Assembly: GCA_964468125.1 (NCBI GenBank)
Contig: CAYXVF010000006.1
Span: 35,105 to 99,104, forward strand
Direction: 5' to 3'
DNA from: CAYXVF01 sp964468125
GTDB lineage: Bacteria > Myxococcota > XYA12-FULL-58-9 > CAYXVF01
DNA: 64,000 nt
Of the stretch, positions 26,698 to 35,494 are shown piece by piece; within the stretch, counting starts at the first letter, position 1; the number at the start of each line of letters is the position of its first letter. A program made the translations under genes and the position numbers. The notes under the pieces were generated by a model. It was given only the letters and a program-made list of their open reading frames with translations. It made no database searches and had not been told where the DNA came from.

Positions 26698-28395
26698 GTG
26701 AGCTCCATCGACTCCCTTCGCCATCGGCTCTGGAACCTCGACGGGCGGGGCTACCCCGCCTACAAATCGATCAAAGGGCGCCATCACGGCTCGGGCCTGA
26801 CACTCATCGTCGATCACGTGCAAGGGGACCCGTTCGCAGCGCCGTCCAAGCTACGCTACCGGCTCTCCAGCGTGCTCTCACCCGGTCGTCGCGGTGATGC
26901 ACGACGGGCAGTCGAGGACTTCGCCCTTCGCGCGCTCGTAGAGCGGTTTCGATCCCATCGGCGTGGAGCGGGCAGCGGCAAGTCCGGCGCCGTGCTCTTG
27001 CCGTCGCCGGGTCAGCAAGTGCTCGAGCGCACCGCGGTCTTGCTCTCGAAGGAGGGCGACGTAGAGGTGAGAGTTGGCGTGGGACTTCCGGCCGCAGGTC
27101 GACGGATTCTCGGCGAACGGGCCGCAGAGCTGCTTTGCGACGCAGTCCCCCAGATTCTCCAGGAAACCTTCGCCTCGCTCGAGGGCGACCCCCTCGAGCG
27201 CCACATTGCGACCGTAGAAGACGCCGTCGCCATCCGCGGGCAGCTCGACGAACACGGCCTCGTCGCCTTTGTCGCCGACGGTGCGCTTCTCCCGCGGCGC
27301 AGCGGAACGGACGACCGGCCGATGCAAGACGAGGTGATTCCTTTTCAATCTCCGAAGGAGCTGAGCGTCACTCTCCGAGCCCCACACGCGGGCACGGTCA
27401 CCGGAATGGGTGTCCCCAGGGGCCTCACACTGATTGTCGGGGGCGGTTACCACGGCAAATCGACCCTGCTGGCGGCGATCGAGCGCGGCGTCTATGACCA
27501 CATTCCCGAGGACGGTCGTGAGCGGGTCGTAACACGGGCGGACGCGATGAAGATTCGCGCCGAGGACGGGCGCAGCGTGAGCGCGGTCGACATCTCGCCG
27601 TTCATTGGCATTCTCCCCGGCGGACGGAGGACCGAGTCTTTTTCTACCGACGACGCCAGCGGCTCCACGTCACAGGCGGCCGCCCTTTCCGAATCACTGG
27701 AGCTCGGCGCGAGGCTCTTGCTGATCGACGAGGACACCTCGGCCACGAACTTCCTGATACGAGATTCGCGCATGGCCGAGCTCGTTGCCCGCGAAGACGA
27801 GCCGATCACCCCGCTGCGTGACCGAGTCGACTGGTTGCGGGAGCATGGCTGCTCACTGCTAATGGTGGTCGGCGGCTCCGGCGACTACTTCGAGGTTGCG
27901 GACACGGTGCTCGCATTACGCGACTACCACCCCTGGGTCGCGACGGAACGCGCCCAATGCATCGCTCGTGCAGCAAGCGCGCCGCGCCCCGACACGCCTT
28001 TCCCCGAGCGGTGGATTCGACCGCGTCGAATCGAGCTGGACTCCGTCGATCCGCGACGGGGCAAGAAGGAACGGGCGACCCGCGTGCGGGATCTGGACCG
28101 CGTGTCCTTCGGCGAAGGGGAGCTCGATCTCGGCGCCCTGGAACAGCTGGTGGAGCCAGGACAAACGCGATTCATAGCGGAGCTGCTCGCGAGTCGGCCG
28201 AGCGAGCTCGAAGGGGTGAGCCTCGAGGACGGCCTGCGGGCCCTCGCGCAGCGAATCGCTAACGACGGCCTGCACGGATTGCAGGAGCGGCCCGATGGAG
28301 AGTGGGCAGCGGCACGGCCGCTCGAGATCGGCGCAGCTCTGAATCGACTGCGCGGCGCCCGCTTCACCACTGATGGTGTTGGCGCATCCAGGTGA
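26698..28395 (+). CDS. ABC_ATPase family protein (PF09818/MRB1590-like P-loop ATPase)
   Basis: 565 residues, GTG start. N-terminal LWNLDGRGYPAYKSIKG is typical of this family. The P-loop is GGGYHGKSTLL near residue 245, with Walker B-like LLLIDEDTSATNFLIRD and a His-containing switch LLMVVGGSGDYFEVAD. The signature region STDDASGSTSQAAAL stands where LSGGQ would be. Trypanosome MRB1590 binds RNA; the bacterial role is unknown. The 3' end overlaps the convergent sixA gene by 32 nt. Confidence 0.82.
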   Translation: MSSIDSLRHRLWNLDGRGYPAYKSIKGRHHGSGLTLIVDHVQGDPFAAPSKLRYRLSSVLSPGRRGDARRAVEDFALRALVERFRSHRRGAGSGKSGAVLLPSPGQQVLERTAVLLSKEGDVEVRVGVGLPAAGRRILGERAAELLCDAVPQILQETFASLEGDPLERHIATVEDAVAIRGQLDEHGLVAFVADGALLPRRSGTDDRPMQDEVIPFQSPKELSVTLRAPHAGTVTGMGVPRGLTLIVGGGYHGKSTLLAAIERGVYDHIPEDGRERVVTRADAMKIRAEDGRSVSAVDISPFIGILPGGRRTESFSTDDASGSTSQAAALSESLELGARLLLIDEDTSATNFLIRDSRMAELVAREDEPITPLRDRVDWLREHGCSLLMVVGGSGDYFEVADTVLALRDYHPWVATERAQCIARAASAPRPDTPFPERWIRPRRIELDSVDPRRGKKERATRVRDLDRVSFGEGELDLGALEQLVEPGQTRFIAELLASRPSELEGVSLEDGLRALAQRIANDGLHGLQERPDGEWAAARPLEIGAALNRLRGARFTTDGVGASR

Positions 28396-28837
28396 GGGCA
28401 CCGTTGCCGACGCGCGGCTGCCCGAGAAAACGAATGCAAGCGACGGTGCCGGGCTCGAACACCAGGCGCGTGCCTTCCGAGCCAGAGCTCGCGAGCGACA
28501 CCAGGGAGGCGACGTCGGGCATGTGTCCGATGAGCAGCAGCGGCAGCGTGTTGTCCTGAACGAGGTCGAGCATCGTCTCGGCGCGAGTCCCCGACGCGAG
28601 CCTCGGATCGGTGCCGAAGGAAAGGGAGGAGCTCAACCCCTCGAGAAACGCCTCGGCGGTTTGCACGGTGCGCAGGAACGGACTGGCCACCACTCCGGCG
28701 AGGGGGTGCCTTTCGCGCGCAAAGGCCGCGCCCACCGCGCGAACGGCCGCGCGACCGTCCGTGGTGAGCGCGCGGGACCGGTCGCCGTCGACATGGGCAT
28801 CCTCTGCCCGACCGTGACGCATGACGTAGAGAATCAC
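28364..28837 (-). CDS. sixA: Phosphohistidine phosphatase SixA
   Basis: 157 residues. Histidine-phosphatase superfamily: catalytic MRHGRAEDA at the N-terminus, SPFLRTVQTAEAF for the second Arg, and IGHMPDVASLV for the second catalytic His. Length and order match SixA, which removes phosphate from His-containing phosphotransfer domains. GTG start. Convergent with the ABC_ATPase gene. Confidence 0.85.
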   Translation of the reverse strand: MILYVMRHGRAEDAHVDGDRSRALTTDGRAAVRAVGAAFARERHPLAGVVASPFLRTVQTAEAFLEGLSSSLSFGTDPRLASGTRAETMLDLVQDNTLPLLLIGHMPDVASLVSLASSGSEGTRLVFEPGTVACIRFLGQPRVGNGALTWMRQHHQW

Positions 28838-28936
28838 CGTGAAATCCTCGCCTGAGACGCGAATAGTCGCAAATTCGATCTAAATTGCCCCGAGTTCGCC
28901 CGATTTGGCGTATTTTGAGCCCTTGCGGGGCCTGAA

Positions 28937-28967
28937 TTGCTTGTAATCCCCTCCAAATCCCTAAATA
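28937..28967 (+). promoter_or_regulatory. Candidate promoter of histone-fold gene
   Basis: In an AT-richer island before the histone gene, TTGCTT (28937-28942) and TAAATA (28962-28967) resemble -35 and -10 hexamers but with a long 19-nt spacer. An alternative -35, TTGTAA at 28941, has a 15-nt spacer. Weak evidence. Confidence 0.3.
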
Positions 28968-29005
28968 TTCCGGCCATTCAACCTCCACAAGGAGAGGGCT
29001 CTACA

Positions 29006-29197
29006 ATGGCCAAGAAGAAAGCACGTGAGATTGTGGTAGTGGGCTCAAAGGTCAAGGAGACCGTCAAGGGGCTGGGTTGCCAGAGCTCGGGAGACCTCGT
29101 CGAAGCGGTATCCGAGCGAGTGCACGAGTTGCTCGAGGCGGCGGTCGAGCGCGCCAAGCAAAACGGTCGCGCGACGGTTCGCCCGTACGACCTCTGA
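29006..29197 (+). CDS. Bacterial histone-fold protein (singlet, Bdellovibrio HBb-like)
   Basis: 63 residues. Basic tail MAKKKAR, then a minimal histone fold: helix 1 IVVVGSKVKETVKGLG, long central helix SGDLVEAVSERVHELLEAAV, then basic loop and short strand NGRATVRPYDL, matching the RxTVxxxD end of histone folds. This is the layout of the bacterial histone described in Bdellovibrio. The ATG follows AAGGAGAGGG. DNA binding is inferred. It may be abundant, given the strong ribosome site and the AT-richer upstream region. The ORF is open to 28937, but the ribosome site fixes the ATG at 29006. Confidence 0.8.
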   Translation: MAKKKAREIVVVGSKVKETVKGLGCQSSGDLVEAVSERVHELLEAAVERAKQNGRATVRPYDL

Positions 29198-29308
29198 GTG
29201 AAGCAAGAATCGGACGACGGTCAGCAGGAGCTCGCTCTTGCTGACGTCCCGAGGCTTCTCCGCATTCCCGCCTTCCTCTGCGAGCGGCCTCGTGGCTTGC
29301 TCGTCGCC

Positions 29309-30298
29309 ATGATCGAAATCCTCGAACACGACAGCCGGCTTCTTCGTGACAACCCCCTGGGTGACCCGCACCGGCGCTCGATCTGGGTGTACCTGCCCGA
29401 CGGCTACGCCAGCAGCCAAGCCCGCTATCCGGTCCTCTACTGCCTCGCGGGCTTTGCGGGCACCGGACCGGGTCAGATCCTCGGCACACCGTGGGCCCCG
29501 GGCGTACCGGAGCGCTTGAGAGGGCTCGGCCTGCACCGCGACGTGATCGTGGTCTTCGTCGACGGCTTCACGCGCCTCGGCGGCAGCCAATACCTGAACT
29601 CGACCGCCACCGGTCCCTACGAAGACTATGTCTGCGACGAGGTCGTGCCACTGATCGACCGAGAGTTTCGAACCCGCGGGGAGCGAAATCATCGGGGGCT
29701 CTTCGGCAAGAGCTCCGGCGGCTATGGCGCGCTTCGACTCGCAGTCAACCGTCCCGATCTATTCGGTGCCCTCGCCAGCCACAGCGGCGACGTCGGTTTT
29801 CACCTCTGCTACCTCCCGGATTTTGCGAACGCTTTCGCCACGCTCACCGCAGCAGGAGGACTGCGCCGTTGGGTCGAACGCTTCGAGTCGCGCGAAAAGA
29901 AACGCGGTCAGGACTTCGCGACGATGAACGTCGTGGCGATGGCCGCAGCTTACTCTCCCGCTCCGGACGAGCCCCTGGGCATCGCGCTGCCCTTCTCGAT
30001 GGAAACGGGCGAGCTCCTCCCGGACGTGTGGGAGCGCTGGCTTGAGCACGATCCGCTGCGCTTCGCGGTGACCCCTGGAGCGCTCGATAGTTTGCGCGCG
30101 CTGTCGCTCTTGTTCATCGACTGCGGCACGCGAGATGAGCATCACCTCCACCTCGGTGCCCGGCAGCTCGCGAAGCGATTCACCGAGCACGGCGTCCCTC
30201 ACGAGCAAGAGGAATTCGACGACGGCCACCGGGGTCTGAGCTATCGCTACGACGTCTCGCTCCCGAAGCTCGCCGCAGCGCTCACCACTTCACGATGA
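29309..30298 (+). CDS. Esterase-D/mycolyltransferase-like alpha/beta hydrolase
   Basis: 329 residues. Catalytic triad visible: nucleophile GKSSGGYG, Asp in LLFIDCGTRDEHH, His in DDGHRGLSYR. N-terminal DPHRRSIWVYLPDGY is the family's first strand. Serine esterase of unknown substrate. The start is uncertain; ATG 29309 covers the domain, while the frame is open back to the histone stop. The 3' end overlaps the convergent oxidoreductase gene by 17 nt. Confidence 0.78.
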   Translation: MIEILEHDSRLLRDNPLGDPHRRSIWVYLPDGYASSQARYPVLYCLAGFAGTGPGQILGTPWAPGVPERLRGLGLHRDVIVVFVDGFTRLGGSQYLNSTATGPYEDYVCDEVVPLIDREFRTRGERNHRGLFGKSSGGYGALRLAVNRPDLFGALASHSGDVGFHLCYLPDFANAFATLTAAGGLRRWVERFESREKKRGQDFATMNVVAMAAAYSPAPDEPLGIALPFSMETGELLPDVWERWLEHDPLRFAVTPGALDSLRALSLLFIDCGTRDEHHLHLGARQLAKRFTEHGVPHEQEEFDDGHRGLSYRYDVSLPKLAAALTTSR

Positions 30299-31244
30299 CT
30301 TTGCCGAAGTTCTGATTCGACTCCATCACCCGATGCGCCTCGACGACTTCCTCCATGGGCATCACGCGGTCGATCACCGGCTGTAGCGCGCCCCCGAGCT
30401 GCGGAGCCACGCGGGTCTCGAAGTCCCTCGCGAGCTCGATCTTCTCTTCGATCGGCCGCGAGCGCAGGTTCGTTCCGGTGACCCGCAGCCGCTTGCGAAG
30501 CATGAGCGCCAGCGAAACCTCAGAGGACACGCCGGCGGTGAGGCCGACGATCAAATGACGGCCGCGCAGCTCCAGACACTTTAGGCTCTCGGAGAAGTAG
30601 CTTCCTCCGACGAGGTCGAGGGTCGCGTGGACCGGCGCCCGAAGCTTCGAGGCATAGTCTTTGGGGTCGGTCACGAGAATCGCCTCAGCGAGCCCGAGCT
30701 CTTGCGCGCGGCCGAGCTTGGCTTGCGTTCGGCTCGTTCCCACCGACGTGCACCCCATCCACTTGAGCAATTGAATGGCGGCGGTCCCGACCCCGCTACC
30801 CGCTGCATGAATCAAGACCCGCTCGCCCGGGCGAACGTCGAGCTGGTTCAAGCCGTCGTAGGCGGTGAGAAACACCTCTGGGATCGCGGCGGCCTGGACC
30901 AGATCAAAATCCTTGGGAACCGCGATCGCTTCCCGTTCGTGCACGACCACCTGCTCGGCGTAGCCTGCTCCGCCGACCAAACCCATGACCCGGTCGCCTA
31001 CCTCAAACCGGCGCGCACCCGCCCCGAGCTCGAGCACTTCCCCGGCAAACTCCAGTCCCGGGACATCTGGATCCACCCCCGGAGGCGCCGGGTAGAAGCC
31101 GCGCCGCTGCAGGATGTCTGCTCGATTGATCCCAACGGCGACGACACGCACACGGACGTGCTCTGGGGGTAAGTGAGGGTCAGGGCGTTCGGCGACCTCG
31201 AGGACCTCCGGATCGCCTGGCTCGGTGATGACGACTACACGCAT
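30282..31244 (-). CDS. NAD(P)H:quinone oxidoreductase, PIG3-type zinc-free MDR
   Basis: 320 residues. N-terminal VRVRVVAVGINRADILQRRGFYP and GLEFAGEV are the GroES-like part. The Rossmann motif is ILIHAAGSGVGTAAIQL (AAxGGVGxxxxQ-like). Zinc-binding cysteines are absent, as expected for quinone oxidoreductases. The start is the ATG giving MRVVVI. It lies just downstream of the second pst operon end, on the same strand. Confidence 0.83.
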   Translation of the reverse strand: MRVVVITEPGDPEVLEVAERPDPHLPPEHVRVRVVAVGINRADILQRRGFYPAPPGVDPDVPGLEFAGEVLELGAGARRFEVGDRVMGLVGGAGYAEQVVVHEREAIAVPKDFDLVQAAAIPEVFLTAYDGLNQLDVRPGERVLIHAAGSGVGTAAIQLLKWMGCTSVGTSRTQAKLGRAQELGLAEAILVTDPKDYASKLRAPVHATLDLVGGSYFSESLKCLELRGRHLIVGLTAGVSSEVSLALMLRKRLRVTGTNLRSRPIEEKIELARDFETRVAPQLGGALQPVIDRVMPMEEVVEAHRVMESNQNFGKVIVKW

Positions 31245-31272
31245 TCCACGACGGTAGCGTCTTTTATGACAA

Positions 31273-32025
31273 TTAGCCAAACACCCCGGAGACGTAGTCT
31301 CGCGTCTGTTCTTCCTTGGGCTGCTCGAAGATCCGACGGGTCTCGTCCATCTCGATGAGCTCGCCCAGGTAGTAGAACGCGGTCAGGTGACTGACCCGCT
31401 TGGCCTGCTGCATGTTGTGCGTCACAATGACGACCGTGTAGCGGTCCGCCAGGGTTGTGATGAGCCCCTCGAGCTTTGCGGTAGCGATCGGATCCAGGGC
31501 GCTAGCGGGCTCGTCCATCAGAAGCACTTCGGGCTCGACCGCAAGCGCGCGAGCAATGCACAAACGCTGCTGTTGCCCTCCGGACAGGCCGAGAGCCGGC
31601 TCCTGGAGTCGCTCACTCGCTTCATCCCAGAGCGCCGCCTGCTCCAGGGCGCGCCTGACCCGTTCATCGAGCTCCGAACGCGGGGGCGGTTTGCTCACGC
31701 GCAGGCCGTAGGCCACGTTGTCATAGATGCTCATCGGAAATGGATTGCTCTTCTGGAACACCATCCCAACCCGACGTCTCAGCTCCGTCACCTCCAACGC
31801 GTTCAGGTCACCGCCATCGAGTGTCAGCGCTCCGCTGACCCGGCAGCCCGGGACCGTATCGTTCATGCGATTGAAGCACCGAAGCACGGTGGACTTGCCG
31901 CAACCGGACGGCCCGATGAACGCGGTGACGCGACGCTCGGGAATCTCGAGGTCAACGTCCCTGATGGCGCGCTTGTCGCCATAGTGAACATTCAGGCCGT
32001 GGGCCGTGAGCTTTGCAGCGCTCAT
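31273..32025 (-). CDS. pstB: Phosphate ABC transporter ATPase PstB (second copy)
   Basis: 250 residues. Walker A GPSGCGKSTVLRC, canonical signature LSGGQQQRLCIARAL, Walker B VLLMDEPASALDP, and the PstB-typical end TRDYVSGVFG. The ATG overlaps the pstA stop. Last gene of the canonical pstSCAB operon. Confidence 0.93.
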   Translation of the reverse strand: MSAAKLTAHGLNVHYGDKRAIRDVDLEIPERRVTAFIGPSGCGKSTVLRCFNRMNDTVPGCRVSGALTLDGGDLNALEVTELRRRVGMVFQKSNPFPMSIYDNVAYGLRVSKPPPRSELDERVRRALEQAALWDEASERLQEPALGLSGGQQQRLCIARALAVEPEVLLMDEPASALDPIATAKLEGLITTLADRYTVVIVTHNMQQAKRVSHLTAFYYLGELIEMDETRRIFEQPKEEQTRDYVSGVFG

Positions 32026-32870
32026 TCTCTGATCTCCCGATCCTGCAAGCGCTGACGGAACCACATGGCGCCGCCGGAGAGCAGAAGCACCAGGGCCACG
32101 AGGACGAGACTCGTCGCGAATGCAAGAGGCCTGGCGCGGGCCGGATCGTTGTGCTGCGTGGCGAGAACGTAGACGTGGTAAGGAAGCGCCATGAACGCAT
32201 CCCCGAGTCCCGAAGGGTACTGGGGCATGTAATAGACGACTCCGGTGAACAAGATGGGGGCGGTTTCTCCCGCTGCTCGGGCAATGCCCAAGATTGCGCC
32301 AGTGAGGATCCCCGGCAGCGCGCTCGGCAGCACCGCCGTCCGCACCGCATGCCATCGTCCTGCCCCGAGGGCGAGCGCACCCTCGCGAAAGCTCGGATGA
32401 ACGGCACGCAGCGCCTCGTCGCTGGCAGTGATGATCCAGGGCAGAGTGAGGAGCCCGAGGGTCAGCCCACTGGCCAGAATGCTAGCACCCAGCCCCATCG
32501 CATCGACGAAGAGCGCGAGCCCAAAGAGGCCGTAGACGATTGACGGCACTCCGGCGAGGTTGCGCACGGTCAAACGAATGAGTCGGGTCAAACGCCCCTC
32601 CGGCGCGTACTCGTAGAGGTAGATCGCGGCCCCCACACCCACCGGCACCGACGCCAACGCCGCCACCAGAGTGACGAGGGTCGTGCCGAGAATGGCGGGA
32701 CCAATGCCGCCCTCGACCATGCCCTCACGCGGTGACCGGAGCAGGAATTCGAAGCTGAGCACCCCCGCGCCTTCGAACAGCACCGTACCGATCACGCCGA
32801 AGAGAGCGAGCAGGCAGAGCGCTGCCGCGACGAGCAGGATTCGGGGTCCGATGTGCTCCCACTGCTTCAT
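32022..32870 (-). CDS. pstA: Phosphate ABC transporter permease PstA (second copy)
   Basis: 282 residues, six transmembrane segments. EAA loop REGALALGAGRWHAVRTAVLPSALPGILTG and GIARAAGETAPILFTG are diagnostic. ATGA overlaps on both sides. Confidence 0.92.
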   Translation of the reverse strand: MKQWEHIGPRILLVAAALCLLALFGVIGTVLFEGAGVLSFEFLLRSPREGMVEGGIGPAILGTTLVTLVAALASVPVGVGAAIYLYEYAPEGRLTRLIRLTVRNLAGVPSIVYGLFGLALFVDAMGLGASILASGLTLGLLTLPWIITASDEALRAVHPSFREGALALGAGRWHAVRTAVLPSALPGILTGAILGIARAAGETAPILFTGVVYYMPQYPSGLGDAFMALPYHVYVLATQHNDPARARPLAFATSLVLVALVLLLSGGAMWFRQRLQDREIRE

Positions 32871-33736
32871 GTTGGGGACCGGGTCAGAACGTGATCCGCG
32901 ACGTAGTTGATCGCCGCGCTGAAGAGGAACAAGACCAGGCCGACCGCAAACAATGCGTGGTAGTGGACCGAGCCCTCGGCCACTTCGCCCATCTCGATCG
33001 CGATCGTAGCGGTGAGCGTCCGCAGGCTCTCACCGAGGCCGCTCGGAAAGGCCACCGCATTTCCGGTCGCCATCAGCACCGTCATCGTCTCCCCCACCGC
33101 GCGCCCAACGCCGAGCATCGCCGCGGCCACCAACCCAGAACGTGCCCCGGGCAGTACCACCCGCACGAAGGTCTGAAACCGTCCGGCGCCGAGGGCGTAG
33201 GACGCCTCGCGCCACGCCAAAGGAACGGCGCGAATCGAATCATCAGAAATGCTCACAATCGTCGGAAGGGCCATCAACGCGAGCAACACCGCTCCGGTGA
33301 GCGCATTCATTCCGTGCGAGGCTCCGATGAGTGGCGCGAGCGCGGGCCCGATGATCGTGATGCCCAGGAATCCGATCACGACCGAAGGGATCGCCGCCAA
33401 CAGCTCGATCCCGGGTTTTGCCAGCGCGCGAAAACGCGCTGGCGCGAACTCTGCCAGGAACCCCGCAGCCGCGATCCCCAAGGGCAGCGCGAGCACCATG
33501 GCGAGCAGGGTCACGAGAAAGGTCGACCCGATCATCGCGGCCACGCCAAACTCGTTTCCCTCGAAGCCGCTTGGAACCCACCGGCCGCTGCCCAAGAGCT
33601 CTTGCAAACCGATCGCCCAAAACGCGGCGAGCGCATTCCAGAACAGAACCGCAAAGACCCCGGCCAGGGCGAGGAGCGAGGACCATCCGCACAGGGTAAT
33701 GAGGGCCTGCGCCCATCGCTCGGAGCTCCGACTCAT
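32867..33736 (-). CDS. pstC: Phosphate ABC transporter permease PstC (second copy)
   Basis: 289 residues. EAA loop REASYALGAGRFQTFVRVVLPGARSGLVAA and VGRAVGETMTVLMATGN are PstC features. Six hydrophobic helices plus a periplasmic loop near GSGRWVPSGFEGN. Confidence 0.92.
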   Translation of the reverse strand: MSRSSERWAQALITLCGWSSLLALAGVFAVLFWNALAAFWAIGLQELLGSGRWVPSGFEGNEFGVAAMIGSTFLVTLLAMVLALPLGIAAAGFLAEFAPARFRALAKPGIELLAAIPSVVIGFLGITIIGPALAPLIGASHGMNALTGAVLLALMALPTIVSISDDSIRAVPLAWREASYALGAGRFQTFVRVVLPGARSGLVAAAMLGVGRAVGETMTVLMATGNAVAFPSGLGESLRTLTATIAIEMGEVAEGSVHYHALFAVGLVLFLFSAAINYVADHVLTRSPT

Positions 33737-34578
33737 GAGTCGCTCCTGGGGGGAAGGAACCCCTCGGCGCGTATTGCGCGCTCGCCCGCTTCAGTCGTCA
33801 CCGAATCGAGAAACGGCTCGACCCGAGGAAGCGCTGTCGCGGTGGTGAACATGAACAGCGGGCGCGCCACCGGGTAGCGCCCTTTGGAGATCGCATCTTC
33901 GTCCCGGGGGTCGACGCGCCGGCCCTCGTCGACGAGCTGAAGGATCTTGACAGAAACGTCGAGATCCCTGACGTAGCCGATTCCGACGTAGCCGATTCCG
34001 TTGCGGTCGTTGCGTACGCCTTCGACAATCTGCGCGTTTCCGTTCAGGTTCATCATGCGCAGCGAGTAGTCGTTCTTCAGCACCGCGGAGCGGAAATAAT
34101 CGTACGTCCCTGAGTTGCTTTGCCGCCCGTAGAGGGTGATGGGCTCGTCGATACCGTTGAGGTCGGTCCACCTTTCGATCTCTCCGCGATAGACCGCAGA
34201 CAGCGTAGCGAGGTCGATCGCGCTAAGAGGATTGTCTCGATGTACGATCACCGCGAGTGCATCGATCGCTACGACTTTCTCGATGAGCTCGATGCCGGCC
34301 CGGCTCGCTCGCTCGCGCTCCTCGCTCTTGAGGGGGCGCGAGGATGTGGCAATGTCCACCCGCCCCTCGAGAAGTGCCGCGATGCCCGCACCGGATCCGC
34401 CTCCACGAACACTCACCTGCATCTCATGAGAGCCTGAGAACGCTTCAGCAAAACGCTGGGCGAGACTCACCTCGGTGTCGGAGCCCGCCACGGTGATCGC
34501 GGCCCGGTCGGCGGACTCCGTAGCGCCGCGGCAACTCGATAGGATGACAGCTGCAAGCAGCAGGGACCGCACTCTCAT
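33733..34578 (-). CDS. pstS: Phosphate-binding lipoprotein PstS (second copy)
   Basis: 281 residues. Lipobox SSC (Cys16). Phosphate-binding loops present: AGSDTEVSLAQ, RGGGSGAGIAALLEG and GRQSNSGTYDYF. A tandem duplication GIGYVGIGYV occurs where one GYxGxGY-type strand is usual. First gene of pstSCAB. No clear Pho box was found upstream. Confidence 0.9.
   Translation of the reverse strand: MRVRSLLLAAVILSSCRGATESADRAAITVAGSDTEVSLAQRFAEAFSGSHEMQVSVRGGGSGAGIAALLEGRVDIATSSRPLKSEERERASRAGIELIEKVVAIDALAVIVHRDNPLSAIDLATLSAVYRGEIERWTDLNGIDEPITLYGRQSNSGTYDYFRSAVLKNDYSLRMMNLNGNAQIVEGVRNDRNGIGYVGIGYVRDLDVSVKILQLVDEGRRVDPRDEDAISKGRYPVARPLFMFTTATALPRVEPFLDSVTTEAGERAIRAEGFLPPRSDS
33971..34000 (+). repeat. 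Perfect 15-nt tandem duplication inside pstS
   Basis: The unit acgtagccgattccg occurs twice back to back and encodes GIGYV twice in PstS. It stays in frame. Confidence 0.9.
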
Positions 34579-34713
34579 CGCGCCCTCCGGGACAGACTAA
34601 ACCCGCGCGCAAGCGAATCCAATCGCCTCGACGGTGCTGCTGGTGCAAGGCCCTTCAACGAACAGCATTCTATTCAAACGAGAACCTTCCCCCGTCTGTG
34701 AAGATTTGGCTCA

Positions 34714-35091
34714 ATGATCAGCATGCAGTATCCCAACGCGAGTCCGAATCATCACGTGGTTGCGCTCGTCGCAAACGAGCGCGGAGCACGCGTCTTTGAA
34801 CACCTCATCGACCAGTCGTCGAGTTGGATCGAGACCCCTCCGTTGCAACCGGATGGGAACAAGCCCAGCGGCTTTGGTCGTCGCGTCGCATCGTTCATCG
34901 ATGAGAAGGTCGACCACGACCGTTGGCTGGGGATCTATGTGATCGCTCCCAAGGCGCTTCTCGACCGCGTTCATAGTGAGTGCTCCCCGCATGCGCGGCT
35001 GCACTTCATCGACGAGAAAGACGCTGATCTGGTCCACCTCCCCGCGGAGGAGCTTTACGAGCGCTTGTCGCGGACCGTACTCGCGCGTTAG
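34714..35091 (+). CDS. baeRF/host-attachment-type eRF1-like small protein
   Basis: 125 residues. Start VVALVANERGARVFEH and end KDADLVHLPAEELYERL resemble the 'host attachment protein' family, now grouped with bacterial eRF1-like (baeRF) domains. No GGQ is present. Function unknown. ATG 34714 or 34723 possible. Divergent from pstS. Confidence 0.55.
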   Translation: MISMQYPNASPNHHVVALVANERGARVFEHLIDQSSSWIETPPLQPDGNKPSGFGRRVASFIDEKVDHDRWLGIYVIAPKALLDRVHSECSPHARLHFIDEKDADLVHLPAEELYERLSRTVLAR

Positions 35092-35095
35092 CGTT

Positions 35096-35494
35096 TTAGT
35101 TGACGCGTTTGTTCGCCCAGATTCCGAAGCGCTTCCGGTGAGCGAAAAGCGATGTGCCGTCGCATCCCTCCGCCGCAATCTCCGCATCGACTTCCGCGCG
35201 TTTCTCCTCGGCGCGCGTCTGTGCCATCGCTTCGAGCGTTTGCGCTGAGGCTTCCGGATGAGACTTTGCCAGGTCACGCACCGCGTGACGCCGCACCCCC
35301 TCCAGATTGCGTTCAAAGCGCGAGAGAGTCTCCTGATGGTGTCCACCGCAAACCTCGACTGCGCGGTCTGAACGAATGAATTGGTCGAAAATGAAGAGCG
35401 GCTCCATGCGATGGGCCGCACGTTTCGCGGCGTAGCCCTCGAGAGCGATGTAGCCCGCAACGACCAGCAGACCGAAGAACGCTTCTTTCTTCAT
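35096..35494 (-). CDS. Membrane-anchored hypothetical protein
   Basis: 132 residues. A single N-terminal hydrophobic segment (AFFGLLVVAGYIALEGYA) is followed by a charged helical region rich in Glu, Arg and His. No family recognised. GAGGAG precedes the ATG, and the start overlaps the xthA stop, so it is co-transcribed with the exonuclease gene. Confidence 0.6.
   Translation of the reverse strand: MKKEAFFGLLVVAGYIALEGYAAKRAAHRMEPLFIFDQFIRSDRAVEVCGGHHQETLSRFERNLEGVRRHAVRDLAKSHPEASAQTLEAMAQTRAEEKRAEVDAEIAAEGCDGTSLFAHRKRFGIWANKRVN

Noticed and set aside
34579..34713. Pho box upstream of pstSCAB
   Set aside because: No CTGTCAT-type direct repeats with 4-nt spacing; only single CTGT-like words.
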